Below, in pieces: positions 14,910 through 22,105 of a stretch of DNA of 29,385 bases. The DNA is from Treponema sp. UBA3819 (GTDB lineage: Bacteria; Spirochaetota; Spirochaetia; Treponematales; Treponemataceae). Within the stretch, counting starts at the first letter, position 1, and each line of letters begins with the position of its first letter. The position numbers were made by a program, and so were the translations under genes. Where the stretch lies: contig DFDV01000134.1 in the NCBI GenBank assembly GCA_002369025.1, positions 1 through 29,385 on the forward strand. The letters run 5' to 3'. The notes below the pieces were generated by a model, which saw only the letters and a list, made by a program, of their open reading frames with translations, was not told where the DNA came from and made no database searches.

Positions 14910-16148
14910 ATGCCAAAATTAATGCAATATACAAAAGGTTCTATAGTTTACTTTGAAGGAGATAAGGATGAACGCGTCTTCATCCTGCAGAAGGGTATTG
15001 CCGTAAGCACGACCACTGACATCGAAACAAAAGAACCCATTACCGAGCAGATTAAAAACGGAGAATTCTTCGGAGCTAAGTCTGCACTTGGCCATTTTCC
15101 CCGCGAAGAAACCGTAACCGTCCTCACAGATGCTACCTGCGTTGCATTATCTGTTCCTGAATTTGAAACCATGTTCGGCGGCAACAAGGGCGTCATGATG
15201 AAGATGCTCCGCGTTTTCTCAGGTCAGCTGCGTCAGGTTCACAAAAAAATTGAATCTATCCTCAATCAGGACAATACAATCAACCCCATGGCGGCCATGA
15301 TTTCCGTTGCACAGGCTTTCTATGATGACGAAAAATTCCGCTCATGCTGTGATGTCTGTATCGCCTTCCTCAAGCGTTTCCCTAACTACTACGACAAAAA
15401 TGAAGTCATCAAGCTCTATACTATTTCCAAGGCTCATGCAGACAAACAGGCAAACAACTATGATGAAGAAAGCATAGAAGACATTAACTCAGGCAGCCCT
15501 CTCAAGCAGTTCAATCTGCCCGCCTTCCAGCGTTTTGCAAAGAACTACGAGCCGGGACAGGTAATTATCTGTGAATTTGAGCCGGGCGATGCCTTCTACC
15601 TCATTCAGAGTGGAAAAGTACAGCTGGTAAAATGCGTAAACGGTACCAATAAGAACCTGGACATTCTGCGTCCCGGCGAACTCTTCGGAGAAATGGCCAT
15701 TCTGGACAACTCTCCCCGTTCCGCAACCTGTATGGCAGCCGGTCATGTACAGTGTCTTGAATTCAGCAAGGCAAACTTTGAGATTCTCGTTGCCGGAAAC
15801 CCGCAGATCGCCCTCATGCTGCTCAAATCATTCTGTAAGCGCATCTACGACCAGAAGCGCCGCCTCAAGATTCTCGTAATCAACGACCTGCAGGCACGTA
15901 TCGCCGATGTATTCTGCATGCTGGACGAAATGAACCCTGTTTCCATGACAAACAAATCACTCCGTCGCTTTGACGTAACCATTCAGGACATCGCCCGCTG
16001 GGCAGGTCTTTCCGTTGATTTGACCCGTGCTGAAATCGACAAATACATTTCCCGCAACAAGATTGAAGTATTTGAAAACTACATCGTTGTACACAGTATT
16101 GCCGATATGGAACGCATGGCAAACAACGGCCAGATTTCCAGAAACTAG
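14910..16148 (+). CDS. Crp/Fnr-type regulator with two cyclic-nucleotide-binding domains
   Basis: 412 residues. The first cNMP-binding-like domain spans about residues 1-120. A helical linker follows (125-195), then a second cNMP domain (about 200-315) and a C-terminal winged helix (about 320-405, recognition region TIQDIARWAGLSVDLTRAEI). The second domain has an intact phosphate-binding cassette: G256-E257-L258-F259-G260-E261 and P269-R270-S271-A272-T273; E261 and R270 are the residues that hold the ribose and phosphate in Crp. In the first domain the cassette is degenerate (GEFFGAKSALGHFPREETVT), keeping R65 but not the glutamate. Ordinary Crp proteins have a single sensor domain and about 210 residues. 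A CHASE2 adenylate cyclase gene lies 0.6 kb downstream on the other strand, so cAMP is the likely ligand. ATG 14910 is chosen for its ribosome binding site; a TTG at 14880 is in frame but lies before the predicted transcription start. Confidence 0.9.
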   Translation: MPKLMQYTKGSIVYFEGDKDERVFILQKGIAVSTTTDIETKEPITEQIKNGEFFGAKSALGHFPREETVTVLTDATCVALSVPEFETMFGGNKGVMMKMLRVFSGQLRQVHKKIESILNQDNTINPMAAMISVAQAFYDDEKFRSCCDVCIAFLKRFPNYYDKNEVIKLYTISKAHADKQANNYDEESIEDINSGSPLKQFNLPAFQRFAKNYEPGQVIICEFEPGDAFYLIQSGKVQLVKCVNGTNKNLDILRPGELFGEMAILDNSPRSATCMAAGHVQCLEFSKANFEILVAGNPQIALMLLKSFCKRIYDQKRRLKILVINDLQARIADVFCMLDEMNPVSMTNKSLRRFDVTIQDIARWAGLSVDLTRAEIDKYISRNKIEVFENYIVVHSIADMERMANNGQISRN

Positions 16149-16206
16149 TTTTCTCACATTTCAAGTCCGCCCCTTTTCCTCATCCAGAAAAAGCCCCTTC
16201 CCTCAG

Positions 16207-16235
16207 TTGACGGAACCCTCACATTCTGCTAATAT
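16207..16235 (+). promoter_or_regulatory. Promoter of tRNA-Thr
   Basis: TTGACG (16207-16212), 17 bases, then TAATAT (16230-16235) with TG at 16227-16228. The start is predicted near 16242, four bases before the tRNA. An overlapping TATACT (16233-16238) is an alternative -10. Confidence 0.65.
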
Positions 16236-16245
16236 ACTCTCACTC

Positions 16246-16318
16246 GCCAACTTAGCTCATCCGGTAGAGCAGCGCACTCGTAACGCGCAGGTGGTTGGTT
16301 CAAGTCCGACAGTTGGCT
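16246..16318 (+). tRNA. tRNA-Thr (anticodon CGT)
   Basis: 73 bases: acceptor stem GCCAACT/AGTTGGC, D-arm GCTC...GAGC, anticodon loop CTCGTAA giving anticodon CGT (reads ACG), T-arm GTTGG-TTCAAGT-CCGAC and discriminator T. The 3' CCA is not encoded. The base pair next to the anticodon loop (31-39) appears to be an A-C mismatch. Its 3' end is the starting point of two tandem repeat units. Confidence 0.95.
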
Positions 16319-16496
16319 TTAATATCTCTCGTGAAAAGCGAGAGATTTTTTATTTTAAAGGATTAAATTTTCCCGGACTTGAACCAACCACCAAGTGAGC
16401 GCACAAAATTGCGAGCAGGTGCGAGTAATTTTGCGAAAAGGGCGCATGGACGCGCCCGTCAGCGAACGCAGGCGCCCCGTAAGGAGCACGCAGGAT
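16293..16496 (+). repeat. tRNA-Thr-derived repeat, unit 1
   Basis: The unit begins with the last 26 bases of tRNA-Thr (16293-16318), continues through a terminator hairpin and an AT-rich stretch, then an inverted copy of the tRNA T-arm region (16374-16392, perfect 19-base complement of 16290-16308), and then about 100 bases of GC-rich sequence. The last part contains CAAAATT...AATTTTG and GGGCGC-ATGGAC-GCGCCC inverted repeats. No protein is supported; the open frames crossing it are by-products of the tRNA and repeat sequence. Confidence 0.85.
16324..16351 (+). terminator. Rho-independent terminator of tRNA-Thr
   Basis: ATCTCTCG-TGAAAAG-CGAGAGAT is a perfect 8-bp stem with a seven-base loop, followed by TTTTTTATTTT. 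It begins six bases after the tRNA. Confidence 0.92.
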
Positions 16497-16540
16497 GTGT
16501 GCGACTGGAGGGTTGGTTCAAGTCCGACAGTTGGCTAAGC

Positions 16541-16568
16541 ATCTCTCGTGAAAAGCGAGAGATTTTTT
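16541..16568 (+). terminator. Second copy of the tRNA-Thr terminator
   Basis: The same ATCTCTCG/CGAGAGAT hairpin and T-run as at 16324, inside repeat unit 2. No complete tRNA precedes it here, so it would act only on read-through transcripts. Confidence 0.8.
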
Positions 16569-16651
16569 ATTTTAAAGGATTACATTCCCGGACTTGAACC
16601 AACCACCAAGTGAGCGCGCAAAATTGCGAGCAGGTGCGCCGCATTTTTGCG

Positions 16652-16673
16652 AAAAGGGCGCACGGACGCGCCC
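16652..16673 (-). terminator. Possible terminator of the adenylate cyclase gene inside the repeat
   Basis: On the minus strand GGGCGC-GTCCGT-GCGCCC is followed by TTTT about 40 bases after the cyclase stop codon. The six-pair stem is all G-C but the U-tract is short, so this may be a structural hairpin of the repeat instead. Confidence 0.4.
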
Positions 16674-16711
16674 GTCAGCGAACGCAGGCGCCCCGTAAGG
16701 AGCACACAGCC

Positions 16712-19438
16712 TTAGTCATGTCCCTTTGTCGTCATCTGGTAGACGCCGTCCCAGTCATCCGGCAGATCCATGGCCATGTACTCGCGGCAGCGCTCCGCAA
16801 ACATTATTGATGTTTCATCCGGCATAACCTTGTTGGCTTCCATGAAAATCTGCTCCGCCTTCTTAAAGTCGCGCTTGAGATAGGCATCAATTGCGCCTTT
16901 AAAGACATCAGTCATTTCCAGTTCCACCGGCGAAAGTTCATTCTTAAAACCAAGAATATTGTAGAGCTGAACAGGCTGTTCCTTTCCCACAACACGAACG
17001 CGGTCAAAAGGACGGGCAATAAGCTCGCCGGAGTGGGCGCCGGAATCAACCATGTGCCAGGTTGTCTCAGACGCCAGAATCCATGAGTGATAGACCTTGT
17101 TTACACCTTCAAGACGGGCCGCAAGGTTCACGTTATCACCCATCATAGTGTAGTTCATCTTGCCTTCCGTACCCATGTTTCCAACAACCATGCTTCCCGT
17201 ATTCAAACCAATACGGGTCTGCAGCAGCATGGGAATATCACCGCTTGCAAAATGTTCATCATTATAGCGTTTTTCCGCCTGCTTCATGCGGATTGCAGCC
17301 ACACAGGCCGAATAAGCATGGTCAGGCATATCAAGTGGCGCACCAAAGAAGGATACGATTGCATCGCCGATAAATTTATCAATAGTTCCGTTCTGATTCA
17401 GAATACAGTCACTCATGGCACCCAGATATTCATTCAAAACCCGGACGAGTTTTGTAGGCGTAACCTTTTCACTGAAGGTAGAGAAAGAACGGATATCGGT
17501 AAACAAGGCCGTCATTTCCTTTTCCTCACCGCCAAGGCGAAGTTTTTCCGGGTTCATAACCAGCTGCTCTACAACCGTAGGAGACAGATAGGTGCTGAAT
17601 GCATTACGCAGGAAGCTCTTGTCTTTTTCACTGGTTACAAAGCGCAGAATGGTTACTGCAAGGAAAGAAGATACTGCAATCATACCGGGAGCAACCACAG
17701 GCATATACACACCAGCCAGCATCATCAGCAGGATTGGAACAGCCAGAATCAAAAGAACCAGGAAGGCACCAAGTGTATTCTGCTGCCAGGCCTTTTTGTT
17801 TTCACTGACAAAGACATAAACAAGAGCAAGAAGAATTGCAAACAGGAGGCCGAAAATACCGCTTATCGGAATGATAAAATCTTCAGTAGCGATGGTATTA
17901 TAGACGTTTGCGTGGGTACCGACGTTTGGATAGGAACGGTTAAAGGGTGTCGTACCCAAATCCGTTGTGCTGCTGGCTGTATTACCGATGATACAGAAAG
18001 AATCCTTGTAGTTCTTGCCCATTTCACCAATATACGAAGCATAGAGGTCACTTTCACTCTTGAGCGTTTCAAAAATTCCGGACACTCCCTCAGTATTACG
18101 GGCAAATTCCTCTTCTCCAAGCCGGTCACGCAAATCCATCAGCGTGTTCATGATTTCTTCTTCAAAACTGCCGGCCGCAAAAGATGCAACATTACTGAAA
18201 AAGTCAGTCCTGAGGGCAAAGTATTCTGCATATTCCTCATCAGATATACCGCCGTCAATCGCATTCCCCTCTTCATCAAATCCGGCACAGCGGGAAAGCA
18301 GATAGGACTTGTATTCAGAAATGTCGTTATAGTCTTTCATAAGGGAAGAAGCTGCTTCCGAATAGGCAAGCGTACTGCCATCACTGCCTTTCAGTCCGTA
18401 ATCACGCAGTGAAGCGATGGCATTCACCATGTTTTCTTCCATCTGGTCAAGCTGGGCCAGCCACAAAAGACTTTCATGACGGAAGGAACTTGTAAACTCT
18501 TTGTGCAGCCAGTTGATATACATGCGTCCATGCTCATCCACCGGAATGCGAATGTTTTTTCGTTTTTCCGTTCCCGGAATAAGGACATCCACCAGTTCAA
18601 TACTGTGCTTGTGGCGGATAATTCCCTGAATGTCAAATTTCTTAAACATAGGCGCAAAGGCCAGCTGTCCGATATACCCCTTGTCCTCATCTTTTGCAAT
18701 CAGATTGATTCTACGTCGGGTACCGTCACGGTCAATAACAACGTTTGTAAAACCTGCGCCACGGGCACGAGACAGAAGGGGACGGATTGCAGGAGCAAAA
18801 CCAAATGCATTCTGCTGGTCTTTTTCATAAAAGTGTCCGTCAGCAGCGGTCAAATCACCCGGGTCTTGTACCGAATGCAGCAGAACACGTTTTTCTGCAT
18901 AGGCCGCATCTTCCTCAGAAAGTTTTACACCAATATCAGAAATGTTTACGGTAAGCCATGCATTGCCGAAAAACTGCAGGGAGCGGGCAAAGAAATCATC
19001 ATAATCCCGGTAAACTGCATTCCAGAGATTTTCATAAGCCTCGTCATAGGTAAGCGAATCCATCTGATTGTAAATGCCAAAGACATCGGTTACTGCATTT
19101 TTATTTACGCCGATGTTTGAGGGCGAAAGATACTCAATATCGAAGACTGCATCTTTTGCGCCAAGTTCCTTCATGCGCAGCATTGCGTTTCCGATGATAT
19201 CCCGCGTCCACGGCCAGGGTCCCAGCGCTTCCAGAGAATCGTTATCAACTTCCACAAAAAGAAGTTCAGAACGTTCCTCGGGTGACTGACGCAGCCCCAG
19301 CATAAGGTCGTACAAGCGGTAGTCAAACTTCTGCAGCAGGCCTCCAAAAGAAAGCGTGCACCAGAAAACAATAATCAGTATGACAACGATTCTTGCCAAA
19401 GTCTTACCAGAAAATACATTTTTCTTCTTCTTTTCCAT
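16712..19438 (-). CDS. CHASE2-domain adenylate cyclase, membrane-bound
   Basis: 908 residues. One N-terminal membrane segment (about 15-33) leads to a long extracytoplasmic CHASE2 sensor domain starting FDYRLYDLMLGLR, with the typical VEVDNDSLEALGPWPWTRD block. Two or three membrane segments follow (about 530-625), then a class III nucleotide cyclase domain (about 642-800). Its metal-binding aspartates are D648 (FTDIRSF) and D692 (FIGDAIV). K688 and D768 (MMGDNVNLAAR) are the residues that specify adenine rather than guanine, and N771 and R775 stabilise the transition state, so it should make cAMP. The C-terminus carries one TPR-like helix pair. The gene is divergent from an envelope gene cluster, and it faces the Crp-like regulator across the tRNA-Thr repeats. 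The mRNA is predicted to be leaderless or nearly so. The insert between CHASE2 motifs and the membrane segments (about residues 320-500) is rich in acidic helices. Confidence 0.93.
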   Translation of the reverse strand: MEKKKKNVFSGKTLARIVVILIIVFWCTLSFGGLLQKFDYRLYDLMLGLRQSPEERSELLFVEVDNDSLEALGPWPWTRDIIGNAMLRMKELGAKDAVFDIEYLSPSNIGVNKNAVTDVFGIYNQMDSLTYDEAYENLWNAVYRDYDDFFARSLQFFGNAWLTVNISDIGVKLSEEDAAYAEKRVLLHSVQDPGDLTAADGHFYEKDQQNAFGFAPAIRPLLSRARGAGFTNVVIDRDGTRRRINLIAKDEDKGYIGQLAFAPMFKKFDIQGIIRHKHSIELVDVLIPGTEKRKNIRIPVDEHGRMYINWLHKEFTSSFRHESLLWLAQLDQMEENMVNAIASLRDYGLKGSDGSTLAYSEAASSLMKDYNDISEYKSYLLSRCAGFDEEGNAIDGGISDEEYAEYFALRTDFFSNVASFAAGSFEEEIMNTLMDLRDRLGEEEFARNTEGVSGIFETLKSESDLYASYIGEMGKNYKDSFCIIGNTASSTTDLGTTPFNRSYPNVGTHANVYNTIATEDFIIPISGIFGLLFAILLALVYVFVSENKKAWQQNTLGAFLVLLILAVPILLMMLAGVYMPVVAPGMIAVSSFLAVTILRFVTSEKDKSFLRNAFSTYLSPTVVEQLVMNPEKLRLGGEEKEMTALFTDIRSFSTFSEKVTPTKLVRVLNEYLGAMSDCILNQNGTIDKFIGDAIVSFFGAPLDMPDHAYSACVAAIRMKQAEKRYNDEHFASGDIPMLLQTRIGLNTGSMVVGNMGTEGKMNYTMMGDNVNLAARLEGVNKVYHSWILASETTWHMVDSGAHSGELIARPFDRVRVVGKEQPVQLYNILGFKNELSPVELEMTDVFKGAIDAYLKRDFKKAEQIFMEANKVMPDETSIMFAERCREYMAMDLPDDWDGVYQMTTKGHD

Positions 19439-19445
19439 GACAAGA

Positions 19446-19454
19446 ATTATATCA
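19446..19454 (-). promoter_or_regulatory. Extended -10 of the cyclase gene
   Basis: On the minus strand TG-A-TATAAT (hexamer complement of 19446-19451) is followed by seven bases and the ATG at 19438. No ribosome binding site is present. It forms one arm of a 20-bp near-palindrome with the divergent promoter. Confidence 0.65.
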
Positions 19455-19456
19455 TA

Positions 19457-19465
19457 TGTTATAAT
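19457..19465 (+). promoter_or_regulatory. Extended -10 of the secreted protein/OMP/FecR cluster
   Basis: TG-T-TATAAT (hexamer 19460-19465) predicts a start near 19472 and a leader of about 39 bases ending in AAAAAAGGAG. Its -10 box lies eight bases from the -10 box of the divergent cyclase promoter. Confidence 0.65.
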
Positions 19466-19510
19466 AATAATGAAATATTTTTTTTCAAAGGAAAAAAGGA
19501 GACGTTTGTC

Positions 19511-19963
19511 ATGAAAAAAGTTCTTCTATCCGTTGCATTTCTGGTAGCAATTTCCGCCTTTGCCCATTCTCAAAGTGCAGAAAAACTTACAGAAATCATA
19601 GCTACACCGGCTGCAACCTATGGTCAGGTAGCCTACATTACCGGTGTATATCAGGGAACCGTACAAGAAGATGCCTCTTACGAAGCTGCATTTGAGACAT
19701 TACAGAAAGACGGTATCATCAAATCTGCGGCAACTCCGGACCAGAAGATTCCTCTGCAGGAAACCGCATTCCTCTGCGCAAAAGCGACAAAGTTAAAAGG
19801 CGGACTCTTCTATTCGATTTTCCACAACTCTCGCTATGCTTACAGAGAGCTCAAGGCAAAGAAGATCCTTCCTCCATCAGTTGACTCATCTATGACTGTC
19901 AGCGGACGTGATGTTATCGCTGTCTTAAACGGATGTGTCGGTCTTACCGGAGGTAACAACTAA
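19511..19963 (+). CDS. Small secreted protein with two SLH-like segments
   Basis: 150 residues with a clear signal peptide (MKKVLLSVAFLVAISAFAHS, likely cut near residue 20). I do not recognise a named family. Two segments, YEAAFETLQKDGIIKSAA...LQETAFL and YAYRELKAKKILPPSVD...SGRDVIAVL, share the outline of surface-layer-homology repeats (Ala-x3-Leu, a Gly/Lys-Ile-Ile turn, then a polar-plus-aliphatic helix), which would suit a periplasmic cell-wall or outer-membrane adaptor. This resemblance is by eye and weak. The ribosome binding site AAGGAG lies nine bases before the ATG. The stop overlaps the start of the next gene (TAATG), so it is translationally coupled to a predicted outer-membrane barrel. 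Confidence 0.8.
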   Translation: MKKVLLSVAFLVAISAFAHSQSAEKLTEIIATPAATYGQVAYITGVYQGTVQEDASYEAAFETLQKDGIIKSAATPDQKIPLQETAFLCAKATKLKGGLFYSIFHNSRYAYRELKAKKILPPSVDSSMTVSGRDVIAVLNGCVGLTGGNN

Positions 19964-21168
19964 TGAAAAAGTCACTTAAATATACACTGCTTTCCCTGCT
20001 GCTTGCCTCTTCCGTAACAGCAGCATCTGCCGTTGATTTTGGCGGTATGATTACCAACGATACAAAATTTTCCGGCAAGGATTTTGGAAAACTGCTTCTT
20101 GAACAGAAGAATGCCGCAACTGCCTGGATCCGCATTCCTTTCAATAATGAAGGAACAACATATTTCACTGCAGAAGGCATGTATCAGTTTGTCCAGAAAG
20201 ACATCAAAATCGGAGATGTATCTCCTTCTCCGGACACACGCTATGCCGGCATTGCAGACCTGAGCCTCTTTAAGTTTGCTACAACATGGAAGACCGGCAG
20301 CAACAAGATTTCACTTTCTGCAGGACGCTTCCATTCCATGGACTTGAGCGGACTGGTTTTCAGCCAGACAGCAGACAGCCTTCTGATTTCATTCGACTTG
20401 AACAGAGTTACATTTGCCGTCTACGGCGCATACACAGGTCTTTTGAATGCCCGTACGGTAAAAATGCTGACGACAGCTGATTTTGTTGAGCATGACGGAA
20501 AGGGAAGCCTGGCTATGGATCACTACCAGCTGGCACAGAAATACGTTGTGGCTTCTGCAACGCTTTCTTTCCCCAATCTGTTTGCGGGACAGACTCTTTC
20601 TCTGCAGGGACTGGGAACTTTCAAGGTAGAGGGTGATTCATACAACCGCATCTACGCAGAACTTTCGCTGGGTGGTCCTCTGGTATCTACACTCTACTAT
20701 AATCTCCATACAACATTCGGTTTTGCAAAGATAAAGGATGACGACTTTAAGACCGGAAACCTGAGCAAGGCTTTCCTCACCTACTATGCACCAGTTAAGA
20801 GCATCACATTCTCTGCCGGAGCAGTATACGCATCAGGTGATAACGGCGGATTGAAGTCCTTTACAGGCTTTACCAGCCAGACTGCAACAAACGCAAGCGG
20901 CGGACGTACCGAATATACCGGCATTATCAAGGCCTCTGCGGCATTCTCAATCAAACCCCTGCAGAACCTCCTTTTGGGTGCAAGCTGCGACGCGATTTTC
21001 GATGCCAATGAATCTCCCAAATACGAAGGATTCCAGTACGGTCTGAATGCTAACTGGCAGGTTGTAAGCGATTTCTTGCTTGCAGCAACAATGTACCAGT
21101 ACTTTGACAAAAATGATGACAACCGCAACAAGAACTGTATACAGCTCAAGGCGGCACTTTCATTCTAA
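19963..21168 (+). CDS. Predicted outer-membrane beta-barrel protein
   Basis: 401 residues. A signal peptide (about residues 1-23, ending VTAASA) is followed by a long run of alternating polar and hydrophobic residues with frequent aromatic girdle positions, Gly and Asn turns, and a C-terminal strand LKAALSF ending in phenylalanine, the usual recognition signal for the BAM machinery. No cysteine-rich or enzymatic motif is visible. It resembles spirochaete porin-like proteins in style, but I do not assign it to a named family. The ATG overlaps the upstream stop codon by one base, so the two proteins are made together and may interact. Confidence 0.82.
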   Translation: MKKSLKYTLLSLLLASSVTAASAVDFGGMITNDTKFSGKDFGKLLLEQKNAATAWIRIPFNNEGTTYFTAEGMYQFVQKDIKIGDVSPSPDTRYAGIADLSLFKFATTWKTGSNKISLSAGRFHSMDLSGLVFSQTADSLLISFDLNRVTFAVYGAYTGLLNARTVKMLTTADFVEHDGKGSLAMDHYQLAQKYVVASATLSFPNLFAGQTLSLQGLGTFKVEGDSYNRIYAELSLGGPLVSTLYYNLHTTFGFAKIKDDDFKTGNLSKAFLTYYAPVKSITFSAGAVYASGDNGGLKSFTGFTSQTATNASGGRTEYTGIIKASAAFSIKPLQNLLLGASCDAIFDANESPKYEGFQYGLNANWQVVSDFLLAATMYQYFDKNDDNRNKNCIQLKAALSF

Positions 21169-21231
21169 GCGAACAGCATAAAAGGGGTATCCATACTGCA
21201 TGACTGCCCCAGGCTTTTACAGGAGGTTACT

Positions 21232-22071
21232 ATGAAAAAGATGATGATAACTGTTCTGCTTTCAGCGGCACTTATTTCTGCCGTAGCAGCATTTGATGCA
21301 GAAGTTGTATCTGCAAAAGGCAAAGTAGAAGTTCAGAAAAACGGTGTATGGACTGCACTGTCACAGGGCAGCAAGCTCACAAAAGGCGATATTATTCAGA
21401 CAGGATTCCGCTCAGAACTGGAACTGAAAATAAAGGGAACAACCGTAAAAGTTGAACCTCTTTCCCGCCTCACAATTGAACAGCTGGCAGAAAAAGAAAC
21501 AAAGGATGACACCCGTCTGCACCTTGCAACCGGTTCATTAAAGGCAAACGTTAAAAAGACAGAAAACCGCCGCGTTGGCTTTACAGTTAAAAGCCCGGTT
21601 GCAACGGCTTCTGTCCGCGGTACAGAACTCGGCGTTACAAACACATTCCAGTCTACTGACATCGAAACCTATGCAGGTTCTGTTGCAACATGGGCTTCTG
21701 ACAATTCAGAAGCAGAGATTGCATCAGATGAAGAAGATAACGCACCGGAAACTCCCCCTGCAGCAGGAGCAGGGAATACACCCGAAGCCGTTTCTGACGG
21801 TCAGGCTCCCGCAACTGCAACACTTGTTAAGGCAGGACAGTCTACCGGTTATAATCAGAGCGGTACAACAGAAAGTCCTGAGTCAAAGGCTTCTCAGGGA
21901 GCACGCAGTCTGGGTGGCGGTACAAGCACCGCTGCTGCAGGAGAAGCAGTCGTGATGGGCAGCAGTGCAGATCAGGCTACAGCAGGAGCTGTCGCAGTCG
22001 CTGAAACACCTGCCGGCTCAGGTTCAACAGTTTCTTCAACAGGACGCGTAATTGTAAACGTTACCTGGTAA
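21232..22071 (+). CDS. Secreted FecR-domain protein
   Basis: 279 residues. The signal peptide covers about residues 1-20 (ISAVAA|FDAEV). A FecR domain runs from about 22 to 140: VSAKGKVEVQKNGVWTALSQG, KLTKGDIIQTGFRSELELKI, LHLATGSLKANVKK and SPVATASVRGTELGV, the last being the family hallmark. The second half (about 165-270) is low-complexity Ala/Ser/Gly/Thr sequence, and the protein ends in GRVIVNVTW, which looks like one beta strand. Proteins of this architecture in spirochaetes are periplasmic or surface-linked and of unknown role; only a few FecR-domain proteins are sigma regulators. A perfect AGGAGGT precedes the ATG, and the gap to the barrel gene is 63 bases. FecR-domain genes are often found beside CHASE2 cyclase genes, as here. 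Confidence 0.88.
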   Translation: MKKMMITVLLSAALISAVAAFDAEVVSAKGKVEVQKNGVWTALSQGSKLTKGDIIQTGFRSELELKIKGTTVKVEPLSRLTIEQLAEKETKDDTRLHLATGSLKANVKKTENRRVGFTVKSPVATASVRGTELGVTNTFQSTDIETYAGSVATWASDNSEAEIASDEEDNAPETPPAAGAGNTPEAVSDGQAPATATLVKAGQSTGYNQSGTTESPESKASQGARSLGGGTSTAAAGEAVVMGSSADQATAGAVAVAETPAGSGSTVSSTGRVIVNVTW

Positions 22072-22105
22072 CAGGAAAAATCCCGCCACACAGGCGGTAA
22101 GAGAT

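Larger units (their letters stand above)
16511..16711 (+). repeat. tRNA-Thr-derived repeat, unit 2
   Basis: A second copy, offset by 215-218 bases, with only a few substitutions and small indels. It contains the 26-base tRNA-Thr 3' end (16511-16536) without the rest of the tRNA, the same terminator hairpin, the inverted T-arm fragment (16589-16607) and the GC-rich tail. It ends immediately before the stop codon of the adenylate cyclase gene at 16712. Changes in the GGGCGC hairpin fall in its loop (ATGGAC versus ACGGAC), so the stem is kept. Confidence 0.85.

Noticed and set aside
16027..16597. Open reading frames across tRNA-Thr and the repeats (123 and 72 codons)
   Set aside because: They read through the tRNA, the terminator and the repeat; the encoded peptides derive from tRNA sequence. 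No ribosome binding site or family match.
16293..16711. Integrative element bounded by tRNA attachment sites
   Set aside because: The 26-base tRNA repeats are only about 218 bases apart and no integrase or cargo lies between them, so a full integrative element is not supported.
17087..18412. Plus-strand open frame of 441 codons opposite the cyclase gene
   Set aside because: Shadow of the CHASE2/cyclase coding frame; the translation has no coherent fold signals.
21175..21225. Imperfect hairpin AAAAGGGG...CCCC-AGG-CTTTT between the barrel and FecR genes
   Set aside because: The loop is long, pairing is interrupted and there is no U-tract; too weak to call an attenuator or terminator.
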